Positions 34,303 to 46,765 of a DNA stretch of 64,000 nucleotides are shown one piece after another (positions within the stretch are counted from its first letter, which is position 1; each line of letters opens with the position of its first letter). The DNA is from Alnus glutinosa. Its lineage: Eukaryota; Streptophyta; Magnoliopsida; Fagales; Betulaceae. The DNA is taken from positions 28,901,616 through 28,965,615 of the forward strand of contig NC_084894.1 of the NCBI RefSeq assembly GCF_958979055.1. Direction: 5' to 3'. The notes beneath the pieces were generated by a model. That model was given only the letters and a program-made list of their open reading frames with translations. It was not told the origin of the DNA and ran no database searches. The translations under genes and the position numbers were made by a program.

Positions 34303-37300
34303 CTAAAATGCCCTCTTTCTGAAAAGTTTTGGAGCAGGTTTCTTTCTAGGTTTCTGAGAAGCACATCTATCACTATTCTCGACTATTTCCACCTTTAATT
34401 CACCAGTACCAACTGATTTACCTTTCTTTTGAAATCTTTGAGAAGCCCTTCCATTCGTCTTAGTTGGATTTTCATCTCGTGATTTGTCTTCACTCTCTGC
34501 CTCAAGCTTTTGAGGATCTTCCAAGTCATCACTTGCATGAACTGCAGCTTTCCTAGACCCTTGTTTCTTATTTGGTTGCGATTTAAGCTTCATGCCTGCC
34601 TTTGATGTTGTTTTAGCAGAAATTTCTTCTTTGTCCTCGTAATCCTCACTATGCTCTTGAATGGTAAGTGGAAATGCTTTAATTATGTGTATCTGCAGTA
34701 GTTTTACATATATTTTATTATTTAGTCTTTAAAACGAACAATATAATAAGAATAATAATAAAAACTTCAATTATAACTCATGATTTTTCATCATTTTTGC
34801 AATTAAATAATCAAACTTTAAAAAGTGTCAATCGGGCATCCATATTTTAATTTTTTTCAATTTCAACCCTCCGTTAGAATTTTCCGTTAAGTTTTGTCAA
34901 AATTTCCAAAATACTCCTATTTATTTACGAAAAAAAATAATAATAATAATTACAAGGATTTAGGTATTGATCAGAATTTGCAAAAATACCCAAATCTAAA
35001 TCTTTGAAAATTTTTATAATTTTTAAGAAGAAAAAAAAAAGGGTATTTTGAGAATTTTGATAGAATTTAATTAATAGTTCTAACGAATGATTGAAATTGA
35101 AATATGAATATTTTAAATTGACACTTTTTAAAGTTTAAGTTAAAAATAAAAAAAAAATAAAAAAAGAAAAAGAGCGCTCTGATATAGCCTCTTACACAAA
35201 CTAAAATGGGACATGCCGACTATATATGAACATACTTCGCTCGAAAACTTCTAGGTTAAAGCCAGTCAGATGCTGAGCAAAGCTTTTCGGCGAGTCAAGT
35301 GGCAACCAAGAAATGGGAGCGATTTAGTTCTAATATACATATGCATATTATATATAATGCAGACATTGCGTACAAAGAAAAAATTTGGACAATGGATGTA
35401 TGATATGGAAAGAAAAAGAATTAAGTCATAAACTGATCAACCAGATACTGAAAAAGCACAAAATCATGCTGAAATATTACCTTATCAATGTATTGTAGAG
35501 CTGCTTAAATACACAAATCAGGTCATGATTGTAAAATGCATGCATGTCCCCTTACAAGATTAACATCACTAATTTTGAGGCCTACCTTAAATCTCGTTGG
35601 CTCAGTCAACTCGAAAACCAGTGCATCACCATCGTCCAACTTATGCTCCAATGCAAAAGCTCTCCATCCCCCACTAAGCCCAACTCTTTTACCAATGTAT
35701 GTTGCCGGGAATTCCACGCCATCTTCATCCTCTAATACCATACCCAACAATGTTTTGGGAAGATGAGCCTCACAGAATGTAGAAGGAAGGCCCTAATCAT
35801 AAAGACAAAATGTACGGTTCAACCACGCACACATCCACTGAACTAGCTAGAAGCTATCGCGTCAGCAGCAAATGAACGCCTTCTTTGCATATATGGGATA
35901 TAAATTAGATAAAGCATAGTTAAGATATGAAGACAAAAAGCTAGAATGAAGATTTCCTCCATTGAAACATACCAACCAAAAACAACTATAAACATGAGAC
36001 CGAACCATCGATTTGACAAAAGATGGATTTCCAGACTTCAGATTGCTTTGGAGCTCCGCTGCAGCCTCAAAAGCACGTTCTCTTTCTTTTTGAGAAGCTT
36101 CTCTGACTTCATCTAGTGGCCTTGCAAGATAGCTGAAATCCCCCAAAGTTACTACCAACATTTTTAATGGAATGTAGAAAATTAAAGATGAGTTCCTCAA
36201 AATTATGAAATGCACCTTCCCCATGAGTTTGACGACCTTGACCTCTTCCGCAAAGCTGGAAGGCCTATGTCAATCTGAAATGGCAACAAAAAGAACCTTT
36301 TTTTTGTTCATACGTCATGTTAGATTAACACATACAAAAAACCATTAGCGTAAGAGAAAAAGAAGAAAAAAGGATTAATAGACAAGTGGGCGCAGGCTGC
36401 AGGGGAACCAATCATTATGATGTGAAACAGCACATGATATTGATAGATGATGTTACCCATCGTATAACCCATTACCATGTCTAATGCTTCCCGATAGAGC
36501 GCTATTGCTTAAGCGCTAGGGAAAACATTGATGTCATCGGAACATTATTGTGGTGGATTGGGGGGAACGTGCTATTTAACTTGTTTGTGTTTATTCCTAG
36601 AAGGATGAGAGAGTTGTCGATGAGATAGGGAGGACAGGTGGAGTGTTGTAACATTTTGGAAGCTTGGAAGTTGACTATTTTATGTTTAGTGTGATGTCTT
36701 TGAAGAGAGCGGAATGCACGAAGCTTTGAAGATACAAATTTCAGTGGTAGAGCTAAAAAAAAATCATATTCAACTCTCTTTACACATAGGATTGCAGTAC
36801 ATAAATATTTTCTTCTTCATCTACTTTTCTAGTTTTTCTATCTTTTTTATTCTTTGTTCTTTTCTACAGAACAGGGGCTTCTGTTAAGCAGAGACAAATT
36901 GGAGCGTTTCTGTAATACTAATCATTAAATTGTAAAACCAAAGTGCATCCACTATTCTTTGATGTGACTGTTGGTCACAAGCGAATTAAAGAGATCATTA
37001 CTTACATCATCACGATATGAAGGGACCGGGTTACGTGAACGGGTAGATCGTCTTGGTTCCGATAAACAGGTGGTCTTCAATTTGGGTTTTGGAGGACGTT
37101 GCTGCACCATACAAAGTGTTAGAGCCAATGATAAATGAACAAGATTCAATTGCATATGACTGAAAGAGGAAAAAAAAAAAAAACCAGGTTTACCTGGGAC
37201 TTCTTCTCAGGACTTGGTAGTTCAGCCAAGCTTTTTGAGATCTTCAAAATTCCCATATCCTTAAGGAAAAAATAGAAATAATAAATAAAATAAAAAATAA

Positions 37301-37490
37301 AATATTGAGAGCTATATTTTCAATCATGATTACTGGTAGAAGCGTGAACGCATCAAAAGAAAATTAAAAAACGAGGGCATGAAAGTGACGAAATGAAAGA
37401 CTGGTAAGGAAAGACCTCAAATTTCTTTTTGTTGAGTTCAACTTGTTGGTTGCGAGCTGCTTCGTACGTGTTGGAGATGCAAGTAGCCAT
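34303..37490 (-). CDS. B3 domain-containing DNA-binding protein (At5g42700-like)
   Basis: Seven exons on the minus strand: 37490-37416, 37259-37194, 37101-37006, 36274-36216, 36132-35973, 35792-35556 and 34692-34303, joining in frame to 360 aa. The N-terminus (MATCISNTYEAARNQQVELN) opens a short conserved helix. A basic stretch (about 80-100, LRKRSRSS) may be a nuclear signal. The B3 fold spans about 134-227 (NPSFVKSMVRSHVYSCFWLG to FKVGLKI), with the typical GLSGGWRAFALEH core. The C-terminal 130 residues are charged and low-complexity with a basic tail (KPRKKPAPKLFRKRAF). It probably binds DNA in the nucleus; its targets are unknown. The last intron (34693-35555) contains a foldback MITE. 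Confidence 0.9.
34795..35150. mobile_element. Foldback MITE in the last intron of the B3 gene
   Basis: Terminal inverted repeats: ...AATCAAACTTTAAAAAGTGTCAAT at the left and ATTGACACTTTTTAAAGTTT at the right. The homologous arms continue inward (ATTTCAACCCTCCGTTAGAA against AACGAATGATTGAAATTGAA). Non-coding. A target duplication is not clear in the AT-rich flanks. Confidence 0.65.
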
Positions 37491-38285
37491 GTTTGGTAGC
37501 GAGGGTTGAGAAAAACCGGAGCTTTTGGAAAAATCTGCTGCCTTTGGAGTCCTGAGGAATCACATACAAAGAGCAAAGATCGCTAATGTACGAGGAAATT
37601 CATCCAAATATATTCAAATGTAAACAAATTCGAAGAAGACTCACCTGGAACCCTCGATCGGCCCAGCAAAGGAAGAGACTCAGAGAGAGAGAGATGAGAG
37701 GGCCGTTTGAGCTCTTTGCCTCTCAACTCTCAAGCAAAAAGGCGCCCGTTTGAATTTTCGAATACAGCTTTATTCTTTCTTTTGTTTATTTTCTCCTACA
37801 ACGACACCGTTTAAATCTTAGTTATTAGTATTACCACTCAAAATCAGCTCATTTCTTTTAGGTAAGTCGGGCCTCTTGTAAAAATGCCATCTATTAACAA
37901 ACAAATCAAATAGTTGCCCATATATATATAGGTTTTGAGGCTTCTTTTCTTATATATTTTAATATTAATTTTTATTTTTATATTATATTATATTTTTATT
38001 TAAAAATTATTTTTCTCGTTTTTTATTTGAGTTTGGTAATTTGAGAGAGAGATAAAGTGTGTGGTTAAATTTTTTAATTTTAAAATTTATGTTTGTGTGT
38101 GTGAAAGACTCTAAAATTCTTCCACACACAAAACCAATATATAGAAAGAAGAGAGGCCTACTGGGCATTGACTAATTTTTTTCAAAAGAGGAAAAAAATA
38201 TTAAAAAAAAAATTGAAGGGGTTTTAATTGTTTTCTTACAAACCTTAAAGATTAATAGCATATATATTTTTTTGGGGCTTGTTAC
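37491..38285. other. Upstream region of the B3 gene
   Basis: The leader holds GAGAGAGAGAGATGAGAG near 37681-37698. The pre-mRNA probably starts here: a short acceptor-like junction and CTCAACTCTCAAGC-type leader sequence are seen around 37640-37740. Beyond that, to 38285, AT-rich DNA without a gene. Confidence 0.5.
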
Positions 38286-38412
38286 TTACACATCAGGAGT
38301 ACAACAGGGGCACAACAGGCCCTTACATAGGGGTGGGTCCCAATGTGTGGGGTCTACCCCCCATGTGAGGGGCTGTTGTACCCCTATTGTGCCATGTGTC
38401 CATGATGTGTAA
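38286..38412. mobile_element. 127-bp foldback element, family member 1
   Basis: Bounded by a perfect 10-bp inverted repeat TTACACATCA / TGATGTGTAA. The interior is an imperfect palindrome (CACAACAGGCCCTTACATAG against CCCCATGTGAGGGGCTGTTG). The same core recurs at about 46660-46765 in this window. Confidence 0.65.
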
Positions 38413-38455
38413 ATAACATTTTCCTATTTCTTTTTACTAGAGACTATTATTACTA

Positions 38456-39029
38456 TGGATAATTGCACCGTTGGTCCCTGTGGTATCCATAATTATTTTT
38501 TACTCCCTATGGTTTAAAAAGTTAATGGGAAGTCCATGTGGTAAGTAATAATTACAAATCGATCCCTAGCGTCAAATTCTGTTAAATTTTTTAACAGATT
38601 CTGTCAAATGTCACGTCAGCGCCACACGTGTCCATCTTAATAAAAAATATAAATTTATTATAAAATAAATAAATATACTTATTTTTTAAAAAAAAAAAAA
38701 AAATCAAATTCAAATTCAAACAAAAAAAAAAAAAAAGAAGCAAAGGGTGGCCCGTTTTTCTTTTTTTTTTTGTTTTTTTTTTTTTAAATAAGTATTTTTA
38801 TTTAATTTTTAATTTTTTTTATTAATATTGACACGTGTCGCCAATAAGATGGCGACACGTGACGCTGACGTGTAGAGTTAACATATTCCATCAAAATGGT
38901 GGACGAAAAATTGACCCAGAGAGTAAAACGTAATTATTGCATAGCACAGAGACTTCCCATAAATTTTTTAAACCATAGGGAGTGAAAAATAATTATGGCA
39001 TACCACAGGGACCAACAGTGCAATTATCC
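38456..39029. mobile_element. MITE with long inverted repeats upstream of the B3 gene
   Basis: The left arm begins GGATAATTGCACCGTTGGTC and the right arm ends GACCAACAGTGCAATTATCC. The arms match for about 100-150 bp (CCCTATGGTTTAAAAA, GGGAAGTC, AATAATTA words in order). The interior is AT-rich with poly-A and poly-T runs and two ACACGTG boxes. A clean target duplication could not be confirmed. The long arms suggest a MULE-type MITE. Confidence 0.75.
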
Positions 39030-39619
39030 CTTAGTACTATTTGGGGGTCTTTTTACACGGTGAACCTTTGGCGACCGCCTCACTCGCCTTGTTAAAAAAA
39101 CCAGCCCTGAATAAGCTAAAACCTGAAATGTAAGGAGAATCAGAAAACTTTCTATAGTTCCTCTTGATTAATTGTTTGTCGTTTCTCCTCTGTCATGTCA
39201 TTTTTGTGTAGGGTTTTGACACAGCTTCGAGAAAAGAAACATGTCATTATTTATACACATCCACACTAAATTATAAGCAAGGTGGAATTCCTGCATGCTA
39301 TTTTCTCTGCAAAATGGTCTAAAGTTCACTAAACCTATACGGCTATACTGATATAAACGGGTCAACGTTAAAAGTTTTACCTTACAAGTGCAAACAACCC
39401 CCAAGACAAAAGCTGAAAGAATTTCTCTTTCCCATCTCCCCTGTTAAAGATTATGTTACAGAAAAATACACCATCTTAAAGCTTCAGAGATACCAGCAGA
39501 CAGCAAGGTCCTCTCTTTGTGCCATACAGAAGTGAGATACAACCAGGGCCATGAATCGAGAAGAATATTTGGGACTGTGTACTAGAGGAACAAAATAGGA
39601 GGTTAAACTAAATAATTCA
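39030..39619. other. Downstream region of the KH gene
   Basis: Contains the 3' UTR of the minus-strand KH gene and the space to the upstream MITE. No gene, RNA or further element recognised. Confidence 0.5.
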
Positions 39620-42600
39620 TTATTGACCAGTTTTGGCCCGTTTCATTCCACTGGAAGTGAATGGAGATATGCTACCACTCAGTTGAGGGCTCTCTTCTCT
39701 AAAATTGGAATTTAGCAAAGCCAGTTCCCTCAATTGTTGTGTCTTATAGAAATCCTGTGATTCATCCTGTATGTGAAAAATAGAGAAAAGTCTTAGTGTA
39801 TAATAAGGACATGATAGACATTATAATCATGTAAGTGCAAGAATCTTTGCAAATGACACATTCACACATATGATGCGAAGAGCATTAGCATGTGACTAGC
39901 CAAAGTTTAGCTGAAAAACTCTTTTTTTTTAAAAAAAACTACACACTTTTCAAAAATACTATACATCCCCACTCTCTAAATCTTTCTATACTCTATTTAA
40001 AAAATTTATATTCATTTTTTATTGTAATAGATCTCTCTCGCGAACCACGCAGAGACTTGACCACCGCGCCTGCACCGCTTGTCTCTCTTATCTCTGGAGA
40101 GCAACTGTAGCAAACTTAAAAATCGTTGTAACGATGGCTAGTCCAATGTAGGGGTGATTTTAAGGGTTCTAGTCAAATATTGGCTAAAAACTAATTTAGC
40201 TAGTCCAATTTAAAGGATATCTCACTTCGTACAGTTCACTTTGGACTTGCTACATTCTGCTATGTTGGGGGAAGAAAAGTGTTGATTGATTTAGTGTGAG
40301 ATATTGTAACAGAACAAGTAAAGACACAATTGAAGACTGAAAGGGAGGAGAATCTATTACGCTTGTATTTCAAAAGACACAATTGCATTCTGAACGTGAT
40401 GAAGAAAGTAAAAACATCATAGAACAATGCTGAGAATGTCACACTAAAAATGTTCATTGGTCGTTTTGATCTCTGTCACCCTATACTACTGAATGGACCA
40501 GGTGAAAATTATTATACCACAGGTTTGTTCATTTGTCTTCGATCAATTCTGAGAATATCACACTACAAATGATAATTTGTCTTTTTTATCTTTGTCACCC
40601 TATACTATAGCATGGACCAGGTGCAAATTATTATAATACAGGTTTGATATGAAAAATGTAGCATTGCTATTATTGTTTTTGAACACTCCAAAGAAGGAAT
40701 AAGCTAAGAGATTATACCACAGGTTTGAGAAGTTCTTCTAAAATATCTTGTGCTTGTCTCAACCGTATATCAATTACATTGGGAGGTAATTCAGCCTCAA
40801 TTAAAATGTGCAGCGGATCATTCAGATGCTCAAAACCTGGTCTTCCCCTTAACGACTCCTCCTTGAGGGTGAAAAGCAAAGAAGATGATTTAGAAAGAGA
40901 CACAAAAAGAAAGATGGTGGAATGAATATGGAAATGGTAAAGGATTAAAGTAGCCACTCCACCTAGCTAGAATTAAGGCTGTGCTTAGTAAACTTGCAAA
41001 AGTATGTTGTAAGAAAAATAATACCTTGTCTGGGTCTTTTATCGAACCTTTTCCTCGAATAAACACACGGCAACCTGTAAAAGCTTCCACCCGCTTTAGT
41101 GAATTGCCTCTAGGGCCCAGCAGCCGGCCAACAAAGTTGAACTGAAACATGTAGAAGTTTACACCCACCCCGGGGGGGAGAGATGGGGGTGTAATTTTTT
41201 AGTACCCTTTGACCTTACAAATATGTAAGAAATGTCCAGAGAACATATATACATACATTTTCTCAAATTTCAAAGTGTTCCAAAATACAAATCTAGGAAT
41301 TTAGATATCAATATCACATAATGCACTTAAGCATTGCACAAATTGCTTACATTCGGATAGCTATCCGCAGGAATATCCAAGCGCAAAACTCTCTTAACAG
41401 TATAGGAACTTGGGCTTGCTGGTGCTGCTTGCCAGCCCATATTCATCCCTTGTAGTCCTCCTAATCTCTGTTACATCATGAACCTAACCCCTTAGTACTA
41501 TAATAAGAACAACACTTACTGAGTTCAGAAAAGGAAGAATATAAAGGAAAAATAAAATAGGATATTGATATTTGAAAGAAGCAGAGAAATCAATTCAAGT
41601 GATTGACAGTACATTAAATTGAGAGACAGAAAACAGTTAATTTAACATTTATGTGGCAGTTCATGGGAGTAGACACAGGCAATAGGCCAAAAAAAAAACC
41701 TTAATCGTCTTACGAAGATAGAAATTGATAATAATCTTTTGCCACCTATGAAGGAATTTGATGACATACATTGCCTAAGGATGTTATGGAACATCATACA
41801 TTTTGATTCAAGTCTGGGAGGAGTTCAACTCTTCAAGGTCCCTAGGATGCTATTGGACATTCCACAAGATTTGATACTGTCCTTTCCTTCTTGTTAAATT
41901 ATACATGGCCATGGTCAAGTTCAAGCACTAATTAGGTTCGCAGATTCTTAAACAGTGCCGCTTGCAACTATTAATGGTCCCCATCACAAGACTAGCTTGT
42001 GGTAAGCAGTTCCCATATCTCGGCTCTATGAAATTCGCCTTCACAACCCCCTTAATACCTTCACACCATATGGACCTAGGGTGCATGCATCTCTAACTTA
42101 TTGTCTCAACACGAACTGGGAGAAGTGTTGTTGGGTGGGAGGACTTCGTGAAGCAGACTACATAACAATAATTGGATACCAAAAATTACCCCATCTCCAT
42201 GGCTGTTATTTGTACTAATCAATAACAATCTGATTTTTTTTTTCTTTGCTAAAATCAGGGGAACATTCACCATCTGGTACGCTTATGCTCATGTAACAAA
42301 TCTGATATTTCATTGGAAACAGAAAATAATGGTAGGATATTTTGAGGAATCCTAGCTCCTTGCATTCGAGGAACCCTAAACCTCCTAACAAATGTTAAAC
42401 GTCTAACAACTTGTACGTTATCTTGGAGATAACTTATTGATCATATGCATCATGATAAGGAATAAGAATAACTAATTATCAAATTAACTAAGACTCTGAC
42501 CATGCACGTGATACTACTCATCCGATCATCACGCTCATCCACTCCCCATCCTCGGGTTAAGGATGATCCCTAACATGTATAAGGCATCACAACAAAGGAC

Positions 42601-44144
42601 ACAGCTTAAGGTATTGTTACTGCTTATTTGTGCGAGAAATCCAGCTTCATTAATTATTATAATCTAATTTAGGAATTAGTGTGTACGACACCAACGAACA
42701 CCTGAATGCAACCAATGCCAATTACAAATCTAATCACTTCTTGCCATATTCCAGGGCATATTCTCTCCACTCCCTCACTAACTTTTATAAGAAAATGCCA
42801 ATCAAAACAGATGGAGTTAGAAGATATACTAATATGTCGGCTACATATGCAACATGGGAGGCATCAATGTCACAACTAATGTTGAACTATTGGAAATAAG
42901 TCAATCTGACCCTGTGAGCTTGCTGCAATTATTAAATGGGGCAAAATCAGATATTCTAGAATCGCCAAACAAAAATATTACTGATAATTTTGAGCTAACT
43001 GATGATTCACCAGCAAAAGACGGCACTTGTATAGAGCAGAAATCAAACATTGTTGAACTGCCAAAGAATAAGTTGATGATGGAAAGCAGAAACATCAAGC
43101 CAACTGGCCTCTTAAACATGTGTAACTAGTTTACAATTAACACTTCTTGTCCAAATCAAGAAGTGCACTACATTAACATTTTTCGCTATACTTGGTTAAG
43201 GATAAATAGGATAATACCCTTTATATTGTTTTCCGTTTGTATCCCAAGCATGTCATGTTTCTAAACATTGGATTATAAATAACATAGGGATATACATATT
43301 TGATCATATATTATTGTGGGATAGAATAAGAATGTAAGAACTGGAGACTGGAATGGCAAACTGAAGGTACTACACTGAGATGGGACAGAATTGCAAATAC
43401 TCACTTCGTGTGGCACGCCATTCCAACCACTGGAACCGGTTCCTCTAGAATTTTGCATTATATCAAATGAAGCCATAGGGCTAGGGCTTCCATGCTGCAC
43501 TCTGTTGAAGTCGCCAAATCCATTATTGGGGATCATTCCAGAAATCCGTAATATCTCTGTCACGTAATAGAGTACAGAAATGAAAGATTTTGCTTTCCAA
43601 TATGTAGAATACAAATCACGAAAATGGCAAGTGGAACTATTTCCCTAATAATGTTCATAAGATTATAACAGACAATATGCAGTCCCTCTTATGTATGTTT
43701 TAAGCATTATATATAGATAATGGCTTCAAAAGTCTTCCTATAACACCATGGATATTTATTGATAGGAATTTTATCAAGTATTAAAGAACCATCCTAGAAG
43801 GATCACGTAAACCAATTCGAAGCAGGAAAAGAGAAGAAGAGTATAGATCCGAAAAGCCAACCTTGATTCAAGAGTCGGCTACAGATAGGAAGGACTTGCA
43901 TGAAGGGTCCAAGTTTTTGGTGCTCTGCTAACAACTCTGTCAAATACTGACTAGAAAAGAAGAGGGTATATAACAAACAAAAAATCCAGAGATTAACACA
44001 GAAGCTATTGGAAGGTAGACATGAAAGTGAAATTTCTTATCAAGTTGTGGAATTGAGTGCTTGCCTGTCGACATCCGGGTTGCTTCTTATACGTGGAGAT
44101 AGAGTTCTGGCGGGCGAGAAACTTTGAGCGTATAAACCTGACAT
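39620..44144 (-). CDS. STAR-type KH-domain RNA-binding protein (At1g09660-like)
   Basis: Seven exons: 44144-44065, 43950-43862, 43556-43405, 41467-41351, 41141-41025, 40861-40718 and 39766-39620, joining to 281 aa. The start [20 protein letters not shown] matches the family. A QUA1-like dimerisation stretch (about 28-60, [17 protein letters not shown]) is followed by a Gly/Ser/Asn linker and a KH domain (about 128-230) with the GPRG loop at 155-158. A short tail ends [11 protein letters not shown]. Relatives bind mRNA and act in splicing, stability and flowering-related signalling. Intron 1 has a GC donor (AG|GCAAGC) instead of GT. Intron 3 is 1.9 kb. A (GA)n run lies about 310 bp upstream of the ATG. 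Confidence 0.92.
39876..40153. mobile_element. Probable MITE in the last intron of the KH gene
   Basis: The left end has AGAGCATTAGCATGTGACTA-GCCAAAG and the right end CGATGGCTAGTCCAATGTAG, a form resembling the common plant MITE ends AGAGCATT...GGCTAG / CTAGCC...AATG. The core has poly-A runs and a GC-richer block at 40035-40110. The inverted repeat is short and imperfect. The 72-codon ORF crossing it is not supported as a gene. Confidence 0.45.
42854..43129 (+). other. 91-codon open frame inside KH intron 3, unassigned
   Basis: This ATG-to-TAG frame lies antisense to the KH gene within its 1.9-kb third intron. The translation (start [20 protein letters not shown]) has balanced, non-repetitive composition, unlike most random frames here. 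No domain is recognised, and no splice partners or promoter are evident. It may be a captured or relic gene piece or chance. I would not annotate a protein on this alone. Confidence 0.2.
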
Positions 44145-44449
44145 GAATTTTACCGAGAATATACACACACGGCACACCAAACCAAAACAGGAAGCTTTGC
44201 TTTGTAGAGAGGAGAAGAAAGCAAAAGTTGGGGGAGGTGGTGCAGCAACTCCAAAGGCCTGTCTGGGGAGCCAAACCAAAACCACCCTTAGATAGTAATG
44301 GTGGGGAAGAAGAGACGGAGTACAATAAAGGCTAAAGAGTGCTCCTTTTATTTGTGGGGTTTTAAATAGGGGGGAGGGTTTTAACTTTTAACTTGTGTTG
44401 GGCCGAATGCGGTGAAAGTTTTCACAGGTGTTTTGTGTATCTGTGTGTG

Positions 44450-44480
<31 letters not shown>

Positions 44481-46640
44481 TAGGGGTGAGCTGAAGGCTG
44501 AAGCCCTGAAGAAGGAAATGTGAGCCAAGCCAAACAGGCGACAGCTAAAGGCAGAGGGCTTTCTCATTAAGGTTGCTGTAAGATTTAAGATTTGACACCT
44601 TGACGCTGACAGCAACAGCTCCAATACGGCAAATACCCAAATAATTGTACAGTTCCCGCCAGAGCGCGTGCAGATACGCTCTCAATCATGATTCATAGTA
44701 TTCTAAATAAGGCCATGCAATGTGGGGTCTTCTATGCTTCTCTATACTAAACATACTAAACCACATCCCATCAGGCATGTGATTGGAATTTGGAAATGAG
44801 GTGGCCTCACGCTCCCTGGCGGGTGCATGGGGTTGGCGTTTGAAGGGGGGAGGGAGGCTCCCATCTCCGGCTTCCATCAGCTCGTCCGTTTCTGAATGCG
44901 AAAGGTCAAGACGGCTGCATAGTCCACCGGCAACGGATCTAGAAAACCTTTTTTTTTTTAGCCTAGACGTGTCTCAACCGTGTATTTAGTTCGGTATTTT
45001 GAAGCCTTAAAATTTGTACTTTTTATTATGTGTCGTTGCAATTAATATTGGATGTGTTTGAATCCTTTTATATGTTATATGCTGAATTCGAAGGGTTGGA
45101 GCAACGAACAAAATCCGGCCTATGTATGTATTTATAGAAGAGTTTACAATTTTTTACAGCCTATGTATGTATGTATTAATACGAAACATTCTCTCATCTC
45201 AATTTTCATTTTTCTATTTCGTTATCTTATCTTCTCGATCTCCTCTCTCTTTCTTTCTCTCGCATCCTCTCTCCCTTTGGGTTACAAATCCTCAACACCT
45301 TCGATCAAGTCTTTAGATCTCCGGTCGAAATCGAACCCGACAGTGATAAAAAGACACCAAACTTCATTTTCATATGCTTATAATACTACGAGCGTGGGTG
45401 GCGCAGGAGAGACTTAATTGAGTGCTTTTGAAGTGCATGCCGAGAGAGACTTTAGTGCTTCTGAAGCAATGGTACGTACGTACTGATCAACACCGCTTCC
45501 TCGGGTAGATAGCTTGGCGTTCTGGTTGAAATCTGGTGGCGTGGGTTAAAACCTAACAGAAAGTAGAAAAATAACAATCACAAAACAACCATGTTTCCTA
45601 GAGGCAAATTTTTAAAAATATTGTTGGAGGAAGAATAAAGAAATTTTTTTTAAAAAAAAAAAATAATATTGAAGTGAAATAATGAAAATGAATAGCTAAA
45701 ATATTAAGTCGGATCTAAGTGATTTAAAAAAAAATATATAACTAAAATGAAAAAAAGTGATGTTGTAGCTAAGATAGAGAGTGTATTGTTTGACGAGGAT
45801 AATAGAAAGGTGAAATGATGGAAAGGAAAATCACTTTTCCTTACTTTTAATAATAATAAAAAATAAATAAAAAAGATGTAAGAAAAGGAAAAGTGACTTG
45901 CTAAAGGAAATAATGAGCTTTGGTTAATATTATACTCCATTAATTCTACAAAATAATGGAAAACATTGATCCAGTCAACCTTTTCCATCTCACATAAATC
46001 GTACATCTATATATATATATGTGATCTACAACTTTGTGGAAGTGGTGCCATTGGTTCAGATCTGATATAAACCAACGAAACCTCTCCTACACCAAATTAT
46101 TGGCCTTTCCCACCTAAAATTCTATTGTAAGAAACAGACAGATTTCCTTGATTAATTAGGGATACAAAAAATTATTAAACTATATAATAATAATAATAAT
46201 AATGTATGAGATGACGTTGCATGACAAGCAAGAAACTTAAGTTTAAGTAAAATTAAGAATACCATAGGTGAGCATCATGAAGCATAGGATTCCCATTTCC
46301 TACGAGCTGTGCCTGAAAAAGTAGATAGCAGTGCACGTTGGGACAGGGACAACAATGTATGGATCAAAACAAATCCTGGGGAAGCCCCCAATTATTAAAA
46401 CGACACACCATCTTGCAAATATATGCTGTGTTTATAGCGCGCGTATGTCATGCGATAACAAATGTCTATTTGTCTATCCTATTGTACTGTCCGGAGAATG
46501 GGAATCCAAGGTAATTAATTGTTCTAATTATTAGCAATTTAGTTAGTTATTGTGAAAAAGTTCATATAAAATTTAACTGTTCAAATAAATTTTGAGCAGC
46601 CTAATCACCTAATCGAACTAGCTAGGCATGTACAAGAGGT
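44145..46640. other. KH gene upstream region and intergenic DNA
   Basis: The KH leader and promoter come first: a pyrimidine-rich leader and a (GA)n microsatellite at 44454-44480, a common plant promoter element. From about 44800 to 46640 I see no gene. A (CT)-rich stretch is at 45236-45282, A/T tracts at 45630-45670 and (AAT)n near 46187-46203. ORFs of 60-120 codons here are short, low-complexity and unsupported. Confidence 0.5.
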
Positions 46641-46659
46641 TACACTAATGAAAAATGTT

Positions 46660-46765
46660 AGATTTACAACATTAATACAACAACTGCACAACAACCCCTT
46701 ACATGAGGGTGGTCCCACACACTGGAGCCCACCTTCATGTGAGAGGTTGTTGTGCAATAATCAAA
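46660..46765. mobile_element. Foldback element, family member 2
   Basis: The core CACAACAACCCCTTACATGA-GGGTGG...CACCTTCATGTGAGAGGTTGTTGTGC is an imperfect palindrome. It has the same layout and words as the element at 38286-38412. Its outer ends are decayed, so the borders are approximate. Confidence 0.55.

Noticed and set aside
38456..39029. Target-site duplication of 9 bp for this MITE
   Set aside because: The flanks (TTATTACTAT and TTAGTACTAT) are similar but not positioned as a clean duplication next to the inverted ends.
45052..45417. 121-codon plus-strand ORF
   Set aside because: Low-complexity Ser/Leu/Phe composition from CT-rich DNA, no splice partners and no family recognised.
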